Shown here: one piece after another, positions 1-7,471 of the stretch | Layout: each line of letters begins with the position of its first letter | Position numbering within the stretch: position 1 is the first letter of the stretch | Assembly (NCBI GenBank): GCA_024405255.1 | Contig: JAKSOY010000149.1 | Coordinates: 1 to 11,087 of the forward strand | Origin: Kiritimatiellia bacterium | GTDB lineage: Bacteria > Verrucomicrobiota > Kiritimatiellia > RFP12 > UBA1067 | Reading direction: 5' to 3' | Length of the DNA stretch: 11,087 nt | Made by a program: the position numbers and the translations under genes | The notes under the pieces: model-generated | The model's input: the letters and a program-made list of their open reading frames with translations, nothing else | The model's database searches: none | What the model was told of the DNA's origin: nothing

Positions 1-61
1 GCGTCCGCTGAGGCGCTTCACACCGAAAGGAATGAGCAGTCTACTTCGTGTAACAAGGCCG

Positions 62-125
62 CAGGTTCGACGCCAACAGCGCACTACGGACTTTGCAAAG
101 GAACTACATCCGTGCGTCGAACCTG
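62..125. repeat. Bulged hairpin with perfect 12-bp outer arms
   Basis: CAGGTTCGACGC (62-73) is exactly the reverse complement of GCGTCGAACCTG (114-125). Directly inside the right arm, TCCGT (109-113) pairs with ACGGA (86-90), leaving a one-sided 12-nt bulge (74-85) and an 18-nt loop that itself contains the perfect palindrome CTTTGCAAAG (91-100). The total is a stem of about 17 bp. A long palindrome with an asymmetric bulge resembles mobile-element ends recognised as single-stranded hairpins, or a structured RNA, but I recognise no specific family and see no transposase in the window. The pairing is read directly from sequence; the role is unknown. Confidence 0.6.
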
Positions 126-148
126 AATGGCCAGTCCGTCCGATCAAC

Positions 149-165
149 AAGGGGACAGACCCCTT
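149..165. repeat. Short REP-like palindrome AAGGGG-ACAGA-CCCCTT
   Basis: AAGGGG (149-154) and CCCCTT (160-165) are perfect 6-bp inverted arms around the 5-nt loop ACAGA. The GGGGACAGACCCC core resembles dispersed palindromes that, from memory, occur in many copies near REP-associated tyrosine transposase (IS200-like) genes in diverse bacteria. No such transposase lies in this window, so this would be a non-autonomous copy. The palindrome is seen directly; the REP assignment is inference. Confidence 0.5.
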
Positions 166-220
166 ACGACACAAAGTGCGTTCAGCGAAAACGTCCACGC
201 GGTTTCGGGGGACGACCGAT

Positions 221-410
221 TTGAGGGACGGAAGGGTCATGATTCAGGACGTCCGGACGCAAGGGACTTCCGGACTGAAGGGACGATTTTATTTCCGAGG
301 TGGGGCCGAAGGTGGCGTCTCGGGTGTGCCAGAAAAATGGAATCGTCCCTTAGGTCCCTTAAGTCCCGTGCGTCCGGACGTCCTAAATAATGTCCCTCAA
401 CGTCCCTTAA
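221..410. repeat. 190-nt imperfect inverted repeat of phased GGGAC/GTCCC units (MITE/REP-pair-like)
   Basis: The left arm (221-288) aligns with the reverse complement of the right arm (341-410) at about 57 of 68 positions with two single-base gaps; the loop is 52 nt (289-340). Each arm contains the perfect palindrome CGTCCGGACG (250-259 and 371-380). GGAC cores start at 226, 247, 255, 264, 272 and 281 in the left arm, with a degenerate GGTC at 235. GTCC cores start at 345, 354, 363, 372, 380, 392 and 402 in the right arm. Most spacings are 8-10 nt, and both arms share a 12-nt gap at the matching place. A folded single strand would make a very long hairpin. It looks like a paired REP or a miniature inverted-repeat element sitting just upstream of a promoter. 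It has no coding content that I trust. Confidence 0.65.
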
Positions 411-422
411 TCGAGGAGGGAC
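392..422. repeat. Small inverted repeat just upstream of the promoter
   Basis: GTCCCTC (392-398) is the exact reverse complement of GAGGGAC (416-422). The nearer GTCCCT (402-407) can alternatively pair with AGGGAC (417-422) around a 9-nt loop. This overlaps the outer right arm of the larger inverted repeat and ends 19 nt before the -35 box, so it could form an alternative hairpin. No T-run follows, so it is not a standard intrinsic terminator. Confidence 0.35.
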
Positions 423-441
423 TTCCAGTGTCGAATAGTCA

Positions 442-471
442 TTGACTCTTGGGGAGGATTTCGTGTATAAT
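442..471 (+). promoter_or_regulatory. Sigma70-type promoter for the giant exported protein gene
   Basis: TTGACT (442-447; 5/6 to the TTGACA consensus) and a perfect TATAAT (466-471) are separated by 18 nt. Transcription would start near position 478, leaving a 5' leader of only about 12-18 nt before the start codon. It is the only strong promoter-like match in the upstream intergenic region that I noticed. Confidence 0.75.
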
Positions 472-484
472 TTTACCTGAAAGT

Positions 485-489
485 GAGGA
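485..489 (+). promoter_or_regulatory. Ribosome binding site GAGGA that favours ATG 496
   Basis: GAGGA abuts the first in-frame ATG (490), which is too close for that start. It sits 6 nt before the second ATG (496), a normal spacing, and 12 nt before a third ATG (502). It therefore favours initiation at 496. Confidence 0.55.
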
Positions 490-495
490 ATGAAA

Positions 496-3400
496 ATGAC
501 GATGCGAAGAATTGTTTTCGGATTGGCGACGCTGTTGGCGACCGGCTGGATGCAGCTTGTGTCGGCGGCGACCTATACATGGACAGGTGAAGGCGCGCAG
601 ACGGACGGCGTCTACACTTGGAATGACGCGAACAACTGGGGAGGGGTCGGGTATCCGACCACCGGCGACATCGCGCAGCTGCCGACGGACGGCGCGGCGA
701 TCGCACTGCCTTCGGCGGGGGTTTCGCTGCAGCGCATCTACGCGACGGCGGGCACGTGGCGCCTGACGGGTGGCACGTTGACGCTCACGGATGCCGCGCC
801 GTTCAGCACGGGTGTCGGCGTCTACGACCAGAGGGTCGGACAAATCACCTTCGACTGTCCCGTGAATTTCAGTTCGACGGCCGATAAGACGATTCTGAAC
901 GGCAACATCTTCAACAACACCGTGACCCTCGGCACGGCAGGACGTGCCTTTTTTATGAAGGGCGATACGGCGGGGACCTCTGGACTCGTCGTCTTCTCGG
1001 GCAACCGTACGTACAACTACACCGGCAACAACAACATCTGCTGCGGCAAGAATGACGGCAACGATGCGCACGGCGGTGAGATGTGGATCAAAGACGGCGC
1101 GACGGTGAACACGAAGATCTTTTTCGATTTCTCGGGGTCCGTTGTCACCGTCACGAACGGTACTCTCACGACCTCGGCAGGAGGTACAGGGCAGTCGCTC
1201 GACATGGTTAGGGGGGCCGTGTTAAATGTCCTCGCGGGTGGTACGGTGACATGCGCAGGACGGTTGACTTTGGGCCAAGGAACAAGTGAAGAGGGCAATC
1301 CTCAGGTGAATGTCATCGGGGGAACTCTCCGTGCCAATTTCATGTGCATCCAGAAAAAGGGTACGTCGACGCCGCGGATCACCATCGATCAGGGTGGCGT
1401 CATCAATGTGACAGGTGACTTTAACTACAATAACGGGTCTTCTTCGACGGCCTTGAACATCGGTAAAGGCACGCTTACGGTTGGGGGTACGATGTTGCAA
1501 GGTGGTTCGCAGACGATTTTCTATACCGTTCCTGCCGACCAAGAGCTCGGCACCATTACCGTGGGCACGATGAAGCACACGTCTACTGAAAATACGGTCA
1601 ACATCCGCATCACCGATGACACGCTGGCCAACGGCAAGACCTATGTGCTGTTGACGGATAAGTCCAATACGCTTGGGTTGGCGGACTACACGGTCCTCTA
1701 CAACGGCGAACCGGCGACGGAGAAGGGCACGCTTAAGATCGAAGAGGGCGTGCTCACGTTCCAGCCGACGCCGACCGCCACTGTGTGGACGGGCGCGGGC
1801 GATGGGGTGCATTTCAGCGACGGACGCAACTGGTCCACGGGCGCTGCGCCGGAGTCCGGGAGCTCGATCTATTTCCAGACGGTTGCCGGCGGGGCCCTCG
1901 TTAACGACCTGACGGGGCTTTCGCTCCTTCGCCTCCAGTTCAGCGCGGGTACGGGTGCGTTCACGATCAGCGGAAATCCGCTCGTGATGGACGGCCCGGT
2001 GGTGAACCGCAGTGCGGAAACGCAGACCCTCGCCTGTGTCGTGACGACGCCGGAAGGGAAGAACCTCTACACCGACTTCTCGCTCGCGCCGGTCGTCTTC
2101 TCCGGCGGCGTGACGGCGCTCGACATCCAGGCGACGGACAACTTGAGCCGTACGCTCTACGGCACCTTCACGCTCACACGCACGCAGCCTGAGGGCAACA
2201 ACGACAACGACTATTGGAGCACGGTCACCTACACGGTCAAGGCGGGATCCACGCTCAACATCCCGGGCGAGATCTTCGTGCGTGACGGACAGGGCAATCC
2301 GAAGTTCGTCATTGAAGAGGGTGCCACGATGAACGTGGGCGTGTATCGGTGCCGGTCGGCCTTCGAGACGTTCGATGTGAAGGGCACCCTCAATGCGGAT
2401 GTCTTCTGGGGGTTCGGATTCTCGCCCGTTTTCACGACGGCGACTTCGACCGGTGTCGTGAACGTGGGGGCGATTTCTGTGTCGGCGAATGGCGTGCATA
2501 CCTTGCGCGGTGCGCGCTTCAATCTCGGCGCGGGCGGTGTTTCTGGGTTTGGCACGCCGATTACGGCGTCGACGTCGGTGAGCTATCTCGCTTTCAGCGA
2601 AGGTGTGACGGTGGGTGCGACAGCGGACTGGATGTTGCACACGCCGACGAACTCGCCGAATTTCAAGATCGATGTTCCGGGACGTGCGACGCTTGATACG
2701 GACGGACATGTGGTCACTTTCAAGGCACCGCTCACCGGTGAGGGCACATTGGCGCTCTCCGACGACACGATCATCGATCTCTCGTATATCGCGGAAACGG
2801 TCCAGTTGGCCCCAGCGGCGGGGGTGACGATCCGTACGTTGCCGGCGCTCACGAAGAAGGTGCCGCTGGTGGCGCCGGCCTCGGGTACGGTGACGATCGA
2901 GCTCCTCACGGCGGACGGCATCCCGGCCGGATCCGCATTCACGCTTTTCACGGGAACTGGCCTCACGGTGTTCGATGCTGAAAGGTTCGCCGTGACCGTG
3001 CCGGGACAGAGCGATGTGCGTGGTACTGTGTCGATTACCGGCGATGGTTCATTCATCTTCACCGTGACCGAATCGGATACGCCGGCTGCGACGCTCCTCT
3101 GGCGGCCGACTTCCGCAGAAGAGGCGGGCAGTTGGTCGACGGAAGTGACTGCGTGGATTGACGCGGCGACGAGCGGCCGTACGCCGTTCCTCGGCTTCTC
3201 GAATGCGACGTTCGACGGCACGGAAAGCGTCCATTCGGACACGGTGGCGATTGATGCCGACGTGAACGTGGGTACGCTCACGGTGACGGGCGAACAGAAC
3301 TACACGCTCACCGGCACGGGCCGTCTGCTCGGCAAGGGCAAGATCACCAAGGACGGCTCGGGTACGCTGACGTTGGACGGTCCGTCGCTTACGGATCAAA

Positions 3401-6400
3401 CGGAAATCGAGATCAAGGGCGGCACGGTCGTTCTGGGTACGAACCTGACCGCCAACGCGCTCGGTACCGCAGGTACGAACATGACGATTACGATCACCGA
3501 TGGCGGACAGCTCGACCTCAACTATCCGTATGACACGGGCGCTGATGCAACGCGTTCGACATTCACGGCGAACAAGACCTTCCGCATCGAAGGTGCGGGT
3601 CCGGACGGCGAGGGTGCGATCGTGAACCGCGGTGGCGGCACCTCGTGGTGCTGTCAGCTCGGCCGTGTGGAACTGACGGGCGATACGACCTTCGGCGGTA
3701 TTTCGCGTGTCGAATTCCGCACAGGGACGGTTGCGTCGATCACGAACCGTCCGTATCTGAAAGGTCCGCGCTATATGGTGACCTCGAAGGTGGTGCCTGT
3801 CGGGGGCAGCTACGGCCTCTTCTTCAGCTCGGCCGATGTGGATGTGGCAACTCTCTTTGTGGATGAAAACGCGGCTGTGGGATGTGAGGGAACCCCGTAT
3901 TTCAATGTGCCGGGAGGTATCGTCCTTGGTGACGGCGGCCATTTCGATGCCTATGGCAACACGGTTGCGGGCGGTGAGACGACGACGCTCATGACGAGTG
4001 AAGGTGCCACGGCGGCCTTGCGTAATATGAATGCGACGGCGACGATCGAGCTGCCGATTGCGGTCGTGCCGGATTCGTCGTTGGCGGTGAACGGTACGAT
4101 GAACCTCAATCAGCCGATTGTGAATGAGGGCAGCGTCGTCTTCACGAACGGTACGAAGTACATCTATGGTCCGCTTCGCGGCGAGGGCGACTGGACGGTG
4201 TCGACGGGAACGACCTTCCTGCGTACGAGCGCCGTGCCGGAGCAGTTCGACTGGACGGTGGAGAACGGCGGCATTCTTCAGCTGCTGGGCGAGGTTCAGC
4301 TGCCTGCGATGGATGTCACGTTGACGGGCGATGGCGCCTTTTATCTGGGCAACTACGAGACGACGGCAAATCCGGTCGTCAAGTCGGTGACGGCGACGGG
4401 GAACATGGCGCTTTCCATGTTCCATGCAATCTCGCAGACGCTGCCGCCGTTGACGGTGGTCAATACCAACCGGCTTTTCTGCTCCTATACGGACAACATC
4501 GAAACGCGCGTCGATTTCCCTGAAGGTCATGTGGAAGCCGGTACGTTCTATGTGGGCGGTGCCTCGCGTGGCGGGCACTTCACCTCGGGTCCGAACGCGT
4601 TTATTTCCGCCTCTAAGTTCCATATCGGCGACCAAGGGTATGCGGCGCCGCGTGCACTCTACGAGATGAACGGCAGCACGCTGGAAATCGGTGCGGACGG
4701 AATGGCGTCGCAGTACGCGCCGCTGGGCACGTTCGCCGTCTTCAATGGCGGCACGATTCGCGCGAAGGCCGATTTCTCGACGGGTTGGGGCTTCTGCGGC
4801 ATCTTCGGCAACGACACCTCCGCGCCGCCGCTGGTGTTCGACGTCGGGGATCACACGGTGTACTACCGTTCGGGCCTTGGTGGCAAGGGCGTGGTGAACG
4901 TGAAGGGCGACGGTTGCTTCTTCACGACGAAGCCGTTCCAGAATGCGGACCTCTATCAGGACTATGCGGAAGGCAAGTGGTATGCGAATGCCCTCACGAA
5001 CGACTTCTCCGGTGCCTCGGCGTTCGGCAACGGACTCGAAGTGGGCGCGGGCAAGTTTGCGCGTCTCTGCATCCGCAACGAGGAACTCTGCGAATTCACG
5101 CAGTATGGCACGACGGACTACAACACGATTGCGAATTCGCAGGCCCCGTGCTGGCAGATCGCCAACAATATGAACCACTTGAATTCGAAGCTGTCCGACA
5201 CGGCCGCGCCCTACCACAACCACACGTTCGTGTATCGCGGACAGTTCTATGTGGAGGAAGACGGCGGGTGGACGTTCGCCGGCACCTATGACGACCGCAT
5301 CGTGTTCACGGTGGACGACAGTCGCGTCTTCGAGACCACGACTGCGGGCGAGGTCAAGTACGGCAATGTCCAGTTGACGGCGGGTTGGCACAAGTACAAG
5401 ATCGTCATTGAAGACAACACGGGCAACCAGGGTCCGACGGCGTGGAGCGGCGTGGCGCTTGGCTGGACGAATGCTGTCATCTCCAGCACGGCACAGGCCG
5501 ACTATCGTCCGTTCTGTCTCGGCAACGCAGACTGCGGACTCAAATTCCGGCTCGCGAACTCGCTCCAGTGGGAGCGCAAGAAGATGGTGCGCCAGGAGGA
5601 CATGACGGGCATTCCGAACGAAACGGGATTCGAGACGCTCACGGTGACGAATACGCTGCGCCAGATCGGTGTCAAGAACGCCGCCTGGCCGGACGGGCAG
5701 ATGGCCCTCAACCGTTTTTCGGGCAGTTTCTACGTGCCGGCCGAACAGGCGGGTTCGTGGCAGTTCTGGAGCGGCTACGATGACTGGGTGTCGCTGCGCG
5801 TCGACGGCGTCGATTCCGGCATGAACGGCCGCACGGACGGCGTGCAGACGGCGCCGGTCGTCTACACGCTCGATGAAGGGTGGCATGAACTCGAAATCCG
5901 CGTCTACGACCGTGGCGGCGATTGGTGTCCGCGCAAGGGCGATGCGGCGTTGTGGGTGACCATCACGCCCAACGGCGGTTCGGCGCTGGCGGAGATGACG
6001 TTCGACGAGCGCAACTTCCGCTTCTGCCGGCTCACGAAGCCGTCGCGGGCGGGGCTCGATGGCACGGTGACGCTGCATGAGGGTTCCATCCTTGCGAACG
6101 GTGGCTCGGGGTACTGTCCGATCTGGGGGACGCTTGAAGGCAACGGTACGCTTGCGGGGCCTTATCGTTTCAAGGGCGCGACCTGGCGTATCGCCGGCGA
6201 TTCGCATAAGCTTGATCCCGTCACGTTTACGGGGTATGGTACGGTTGAATCCTATCCTGAAACGCTTGCGGAACTCGGCGCAATCGACCTTGAGTTCTCG
6301 GCCAAGCCGGTGATGCCCAAGTACGATGTCAGCGAGGCGCTGGGTCTCACGGCGGAGACGGCGGCGGCGATTCCGGTGACGGTTCACTATCCGGGACAGG

Positions 6401-6495
6401 GAACGCGTCCGAGCGCCTTCAAGGCGACGGTGGAGGATGGGCGTCTCGTCCTCCTGAATGCGAATCCCGGCGGACTTGTCTTCATTCTTCGGTAA
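496..6495 (+). CDS. Giant exported beta-strand-repeat protein with two PA14-like domains
   Basis: This encodes a protein of 1999 residues. Residues 1-23 form a signal peptide (MTMRR, a hydrophobic stretch, then SAA near the cleavage site), so the product is exported. Three modules follow, each opening with a Trp-rich segment: YTWTG with an NNW motif near residue 30, VWTG with RNWSTG near 431, and LLWRP near 869. Long Gly/Thr/Val-rich strands after each resemble autotransporter-associated beta-strand repeats and suggest beta-helix folds. Two PA14-like domains lie at about 1565-1680 (GGWTFAGTYDDRIVF) and 1739-1850 (GSWQFWSGYDDWVSLRVDG). PA14 domains commonly bind glycans, so adhesion or polysaccharide binding is inferred. 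No C-terminal autotransporter barrel, LPXTG or PEP-CTERM signal is visible; the chain ends GGLVFILR. It contains many cysteines. Start 496 was chosen from the ribosome binding site; ATG 490 is the alternative. It is transcribed alone from the 442-471 promoter. Coding status is certain; the function is not. Confidence 0.9.
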   Translation: MTMRRIVFGLATLLATGWMQLVSAATYTWTGEGAQTDGVYTWNDANNWGGVGYPTTGDIAQLPTDGAAIALPSAGVSLQRIYATAGTWRLTGGTLTLTDAAPFSTGVGVYDQRVGQITFDCPVNFSSTADKTILNGNIFNNTVTLGTAGRAFFMKGDTAGTSGLVVFSGNRTYNYTGNNNICCGKNDGNDAHGGEMWIKDGATVNTKIFFDFSGSVVTVTNGTLTTSAGGTGQSLDMVRGAVLNVLAGGTVTCAGRLTLGQGTSEEGNPQVNVIGGTLRANFMCIQKKGTSTPRITIDQGGVINVTGDFNYNNGSSSTALNIGKGTLTVGGTMLQGGSQTIFYTVPADQELGTITVGTMKHTSTENTVNIRITDDTLANGKTYVLLTDKSNTLGLADYTVLYNGEPATEKGTLKIEEGVLTFQPTPTATVWTGAGDGVHFSDGRNWSTGAAPESGSSIYFQTVAGGALVNDLTGLSLLRLQFSAGTGAFTISGNPLVMDGPVVNRSAETQTLACVVTTPEGKNLYTDFSLAPVVFSGGVTALDIQATDNLSRTLYGTFTLTRTQPEGNNDNDYWSTVTYTVKAGSTLNIPGEIFVRDGQGNPKFVIEEGATMNVGVYRCRSAFETFDVKGTLNADVFWGFGFSPVFTTATSTGVVNVGAISVSANGVHTLRGARFNLGAGGVSGFGTPITASTSVSYLAFSEGVTVGATADWMLHTPTNSPNFKIDVPGRATLDTDGHVVTFKAPLTGEGTLALSDDTIIDLSYIAETVQLAPAAGVTIRTLPALTKKVPLVAPASGTVTIELLTADGIPAGSAFTLFTGTGLTVFDAERFAVTVPGQSDVRGTVSITGDGSFIFTVTESDTPAATLLWRPTSAEEAGSWSTEVTAWIDAATSGRTPFLGFSNATFDGTESVHSDTVAIDADVNVGTLTVTGEQNYTLTGTGRLLGKGKITKDGSGTLTLDGPSLTDQTEIEIKGGTVVLGTNLTANALGTAGTNMTITITDGGQLDLNYPYDTGADATRSTFTANKTFRIEGAGPDGEGAIVNRGGGTSWCCQLGRVELTGDTTFGGISRVEFRTGTVASITNRPYLKGPRYMVTSKVVPVGGSYGLFFSSADVDVATLFVDENAAVGCEGTPYFNVPGGIVLGDGGHFDAYGNTVAGGETTTLMTSEGATAALRNMNATATIELPIAVVPDSSLAVNGTMNLNQPIVNEGSVVFTNGTKYIYGPLRGEGDWTVSTGTTFLRTSAVPEQFDWTVENGGILQLLGEVQLPAMDVTLTGDGAFYLGNYETTANPVVKSVTATGNMALSMFHAISQTLPPLTVVNTNRLFCSYTDNIETRVDFPEGHVEAGTFYVGGASRGGHFTSGPNAFISASKFHIGDQGYAAPRALYEMNGSTLEIGADGMASQYAPLGTFAVFNGGTIRAKADFSTGWGFCGIFGNDTSAPPLVFDVGDHTVYYRSGLGGKGVVNVKGDGCFFTTKPFQNADLYQDYAEGKWYANALTNDFSGASAFGNGLEVGAGKFARLCIRNEELCEFTQYGTTDYNTIANSQAPCWQIANNMNHLNSKLSDTAAPYHNHTFVYRGQFYVEEDGGWTFAGTYDDRIVFTVDDSRVFETTTAGEVKYGNVQLTAGWHKYKIVIEDNTGNQGPTAWSGVALGWTNAVISSTAQADYRPFCLGNADCGLKFRLANSLQWERKKMVRQEDMTGIPNETGFETLTVTNTLRQIGVKNAAWPDGQMALNRFSGSFYVPAEQAGSWQFWSGYDDWVSLRVDGVDSGMNGRTDGVQTAPVVYTLDEGWHELEIRVYDRGGDWCPRKGDAALWVTITPNGGSALAEMTFDERNFRFCRLTKPSRAGLDGTVTLHEGSILANGGSGYCPIWGTLEGNGTLAGPYRFKGATWRIAGDSHKLDPVTFTGYGTVESYPETLAELGAIDLEFSAKPVMPKYDVSEALGLTAETAAAIPVTVHYPGQGTRPSAFKATVEDGRLVLLNANPGGLVFILR

Positions 6496-6507
6496 CGGAG
6501 ATTCTTC

Positions 6508-6536
6508 CTTACAGATGATGCAACTTATGGTATAAT
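6508..6536 (+). promoter_or_regulatory. Extended -10 promoter of the isomerase-dxr-rseP-ispG operon
   Basis: A perfect TATAAT (6531-6536) is preceded by TGG (6528-6530), giving the extended -10 motif TGnTATAAT. CTTACA (6508-6513) is a 4/6 match to the -35 consensus with a 17-nt spacer. Transcription would start near 6543, about 20 nt before the ATG. It lies in the 68-nt gap between two co-directional genes; no intrinsic terminator hairpin with a T-run is visible in that gap, so some read-through from upstream is possible. Confidence 0.75.
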
Positions 6537-6551
6537 ATTCAAAACGATTTT

Positions 6552-6558
6552 AAAGGAG
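6552..6558 (+). promoter_or_regulatory. Strong ribosome binding site AAAGGAG
   Basis: AAAGGAG lies 5 nt before ATG 6564, fixing the start of the isomerase-like gene and therefore its Tat signal at the very N terminus. Confidence 0.8.
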
Positions 6559-6563
6559 AAATC

Positions 6564-7469
6564 ATGATCAATAGACGTTCATTCCTCGGCACGGCGTCCT
6601 TTGCGGCGCTGGCTGCCACGTGCCCGACCTTCACCGCTCCGGCGGCGCAGGCGTCGAAGAAGGTCCTGTTCAAGCTCGGCATGGCCGGCTTCAGTTGCCA
6701 TCGCCTCAACCTGGACCAGACGCTCGATCTTTTGAAGCGCCTGGATCTGCACTATCTCTGCATCAAGGACTTCCATCTGCCGTTCAATGCGAATGCGGAG
6801 AAGATTGCGGAATTCCATCGGAAGTGCCAGGACAAGGGCGTGACCGGTTATGGCGTGGGCCCGATCTACATGAAGAAGGAAGAGGCGCGCAAGTACTTCG
6901 ACTACGCGAAGGCGGTCGGCGTGAAGACGATCGTGGCGGTGCCGTTTGAAGACGGCATGGTCAACGGCCGCAAGCAGCGTGTCGCGAGCCGCGCGTGCTG
7001 CGAGAAGCTGAGCGAACTCTGCAAGGAGTACGACATGCGCATCGCCATCCACAACCACGGTCCGGACATCCCGTACTGCTTCCCGACGGGCGACAAGGCT
7101 TTTGAAATGGTGCAGGATCTCGATCCGCGCGTCGGTCTCTGCCTCGACATCGGCCACAATTTCCGCGCGGGTCTCGACCCGGTGGCGTCGATCCGCAAGC
7201 TTCATACCCGCATCTACGACATGCACATCAAGAACGTGACGTTCGATCCCAAGAAGAACATCGCGCGTCCGATGCCGCGTGGCGATATGAACATGTGGGC
7301 CGTCGTGAAGACGCTTGTCGAAGTCGGCTACACGGGCTGCTGCTCGCTTGAATACGAGCGCTTCCCGGGTCGTCCGGCGAAGGGCAAGACGGGTCCGGGC
7401 GTCTACGAGGAAGAAATCGCCGAGTCGATCGGCTACTTCAAGGGCCTGCTGAAGGCGGTCGAAGGCTGA
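6564..7469 (+). CDS. Tat-exported sugar phosphate isomerase/epimerase-like TIM-barrel protein
   Basis: A 301-residue protein of the xylose-isomerase-like TIM-barrel superfamily (AP endonuclease family 2 fold). The N terminus NRRSFLGTASFAALAA is a twin-arginine signal with likely cleavage after AQA (residue 30), so a folded, probably metal-loaded enzyme would be exported. Superfamily landmarks follow: IHNHG (162-166), LDIGH (194-198), DMHIKN (219-224) and SLEYE (261-265); D195, H221 and E263 are candidate metal or catalytic residues. The family isomerises or epimerises sugars or related polyols; the substrate cannot be read from sequence. Tat-signal members are frequent in Planctomycetes and Verrucomicrobia-type bacteria. 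It is the first gene of the cluster, behind its own promoter, and its stop lies 2 nt before the dxr start. Family placement is firm; the specific reaction is unknown. Confidence 0.88.
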   Translation: MINRRSFLGTASFAALAATCPTFTAPAAQASKKVLFKLGMAGFSCHRLNLDQTLDLLKRLDLHYLCIKDFHLPFNANAEKIAEFHRKCQDKGVTGYGVGPIYMKKEEARKYFDYAKAVGVKTIVAVPFEDGMVNGRKQRVASRACCEKLSELCKEYDMRIAIHNHGPDIPYCFPTGDKAFEMVQDLDPRVGLCLDIGHNFRAGLDPVASIRKLHTRIYDMHIKNVTFDPKKNIARPMPRGDMNMWAVVKTLVEVGYTGCCSLEYERFPGRPAKGKTGPGVYEEEIAESIGYFKGLLKAVEG

Positions 7470-7471
7470 AC

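Noticed and set aside
61..73. GGTTCGA resembling a tRNA T-loop
   Set aside because: There are no complementary T-stem bases, acceptor stem or anticodon arm around it. The motif is part of the 12-bp inverted arm instead.
62..125. Integron attC site or CRISPR unit
   Set aside because: The arms do not fit the GTTRRRY/RYYYAAC core, and no integrase, cassette array, direct repeats with spacers or cas genes are present.
1..126. Possible 3' end of an upstream gene entering the window (open from position 1 to TGA 124-126), and a minus-strand frame open to the window edge
   Set aside because: The translated residues match no family I know, and the sequence is dominated by the hairpin at 62-125. There is not enough to call a partial gene.
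2..445. Open frame on the + strand across the 5' intergenic region, with another at 127-390
   Set aside because: Both run straight through the palindromes and inverted-repeat arms, have Arg/Gly/Pro-rich low-information products, lack ribosome binding sites, and the first ends inside the -35 box. Noncoding repeats explain them better.
3049..6387. Antisense open frame of 1112 codons opposite the giant gene (also 1222-2709 on the same strand)
   Set aside because: It is in codon register with the sense gene and stays open only because the sense gene avoids TTA, CTA and TCA codons. Its product is Arg/His-rich without any domain, and the stops at 3049 and 1222 fall exactly on sense TCA and TTA codons.
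6470..6530. Intrinsic terminator after the giant gene
   Set aside because: Only 3-5 bp weak pairings are possible and no T-run follows. I cannot support a terminator there.
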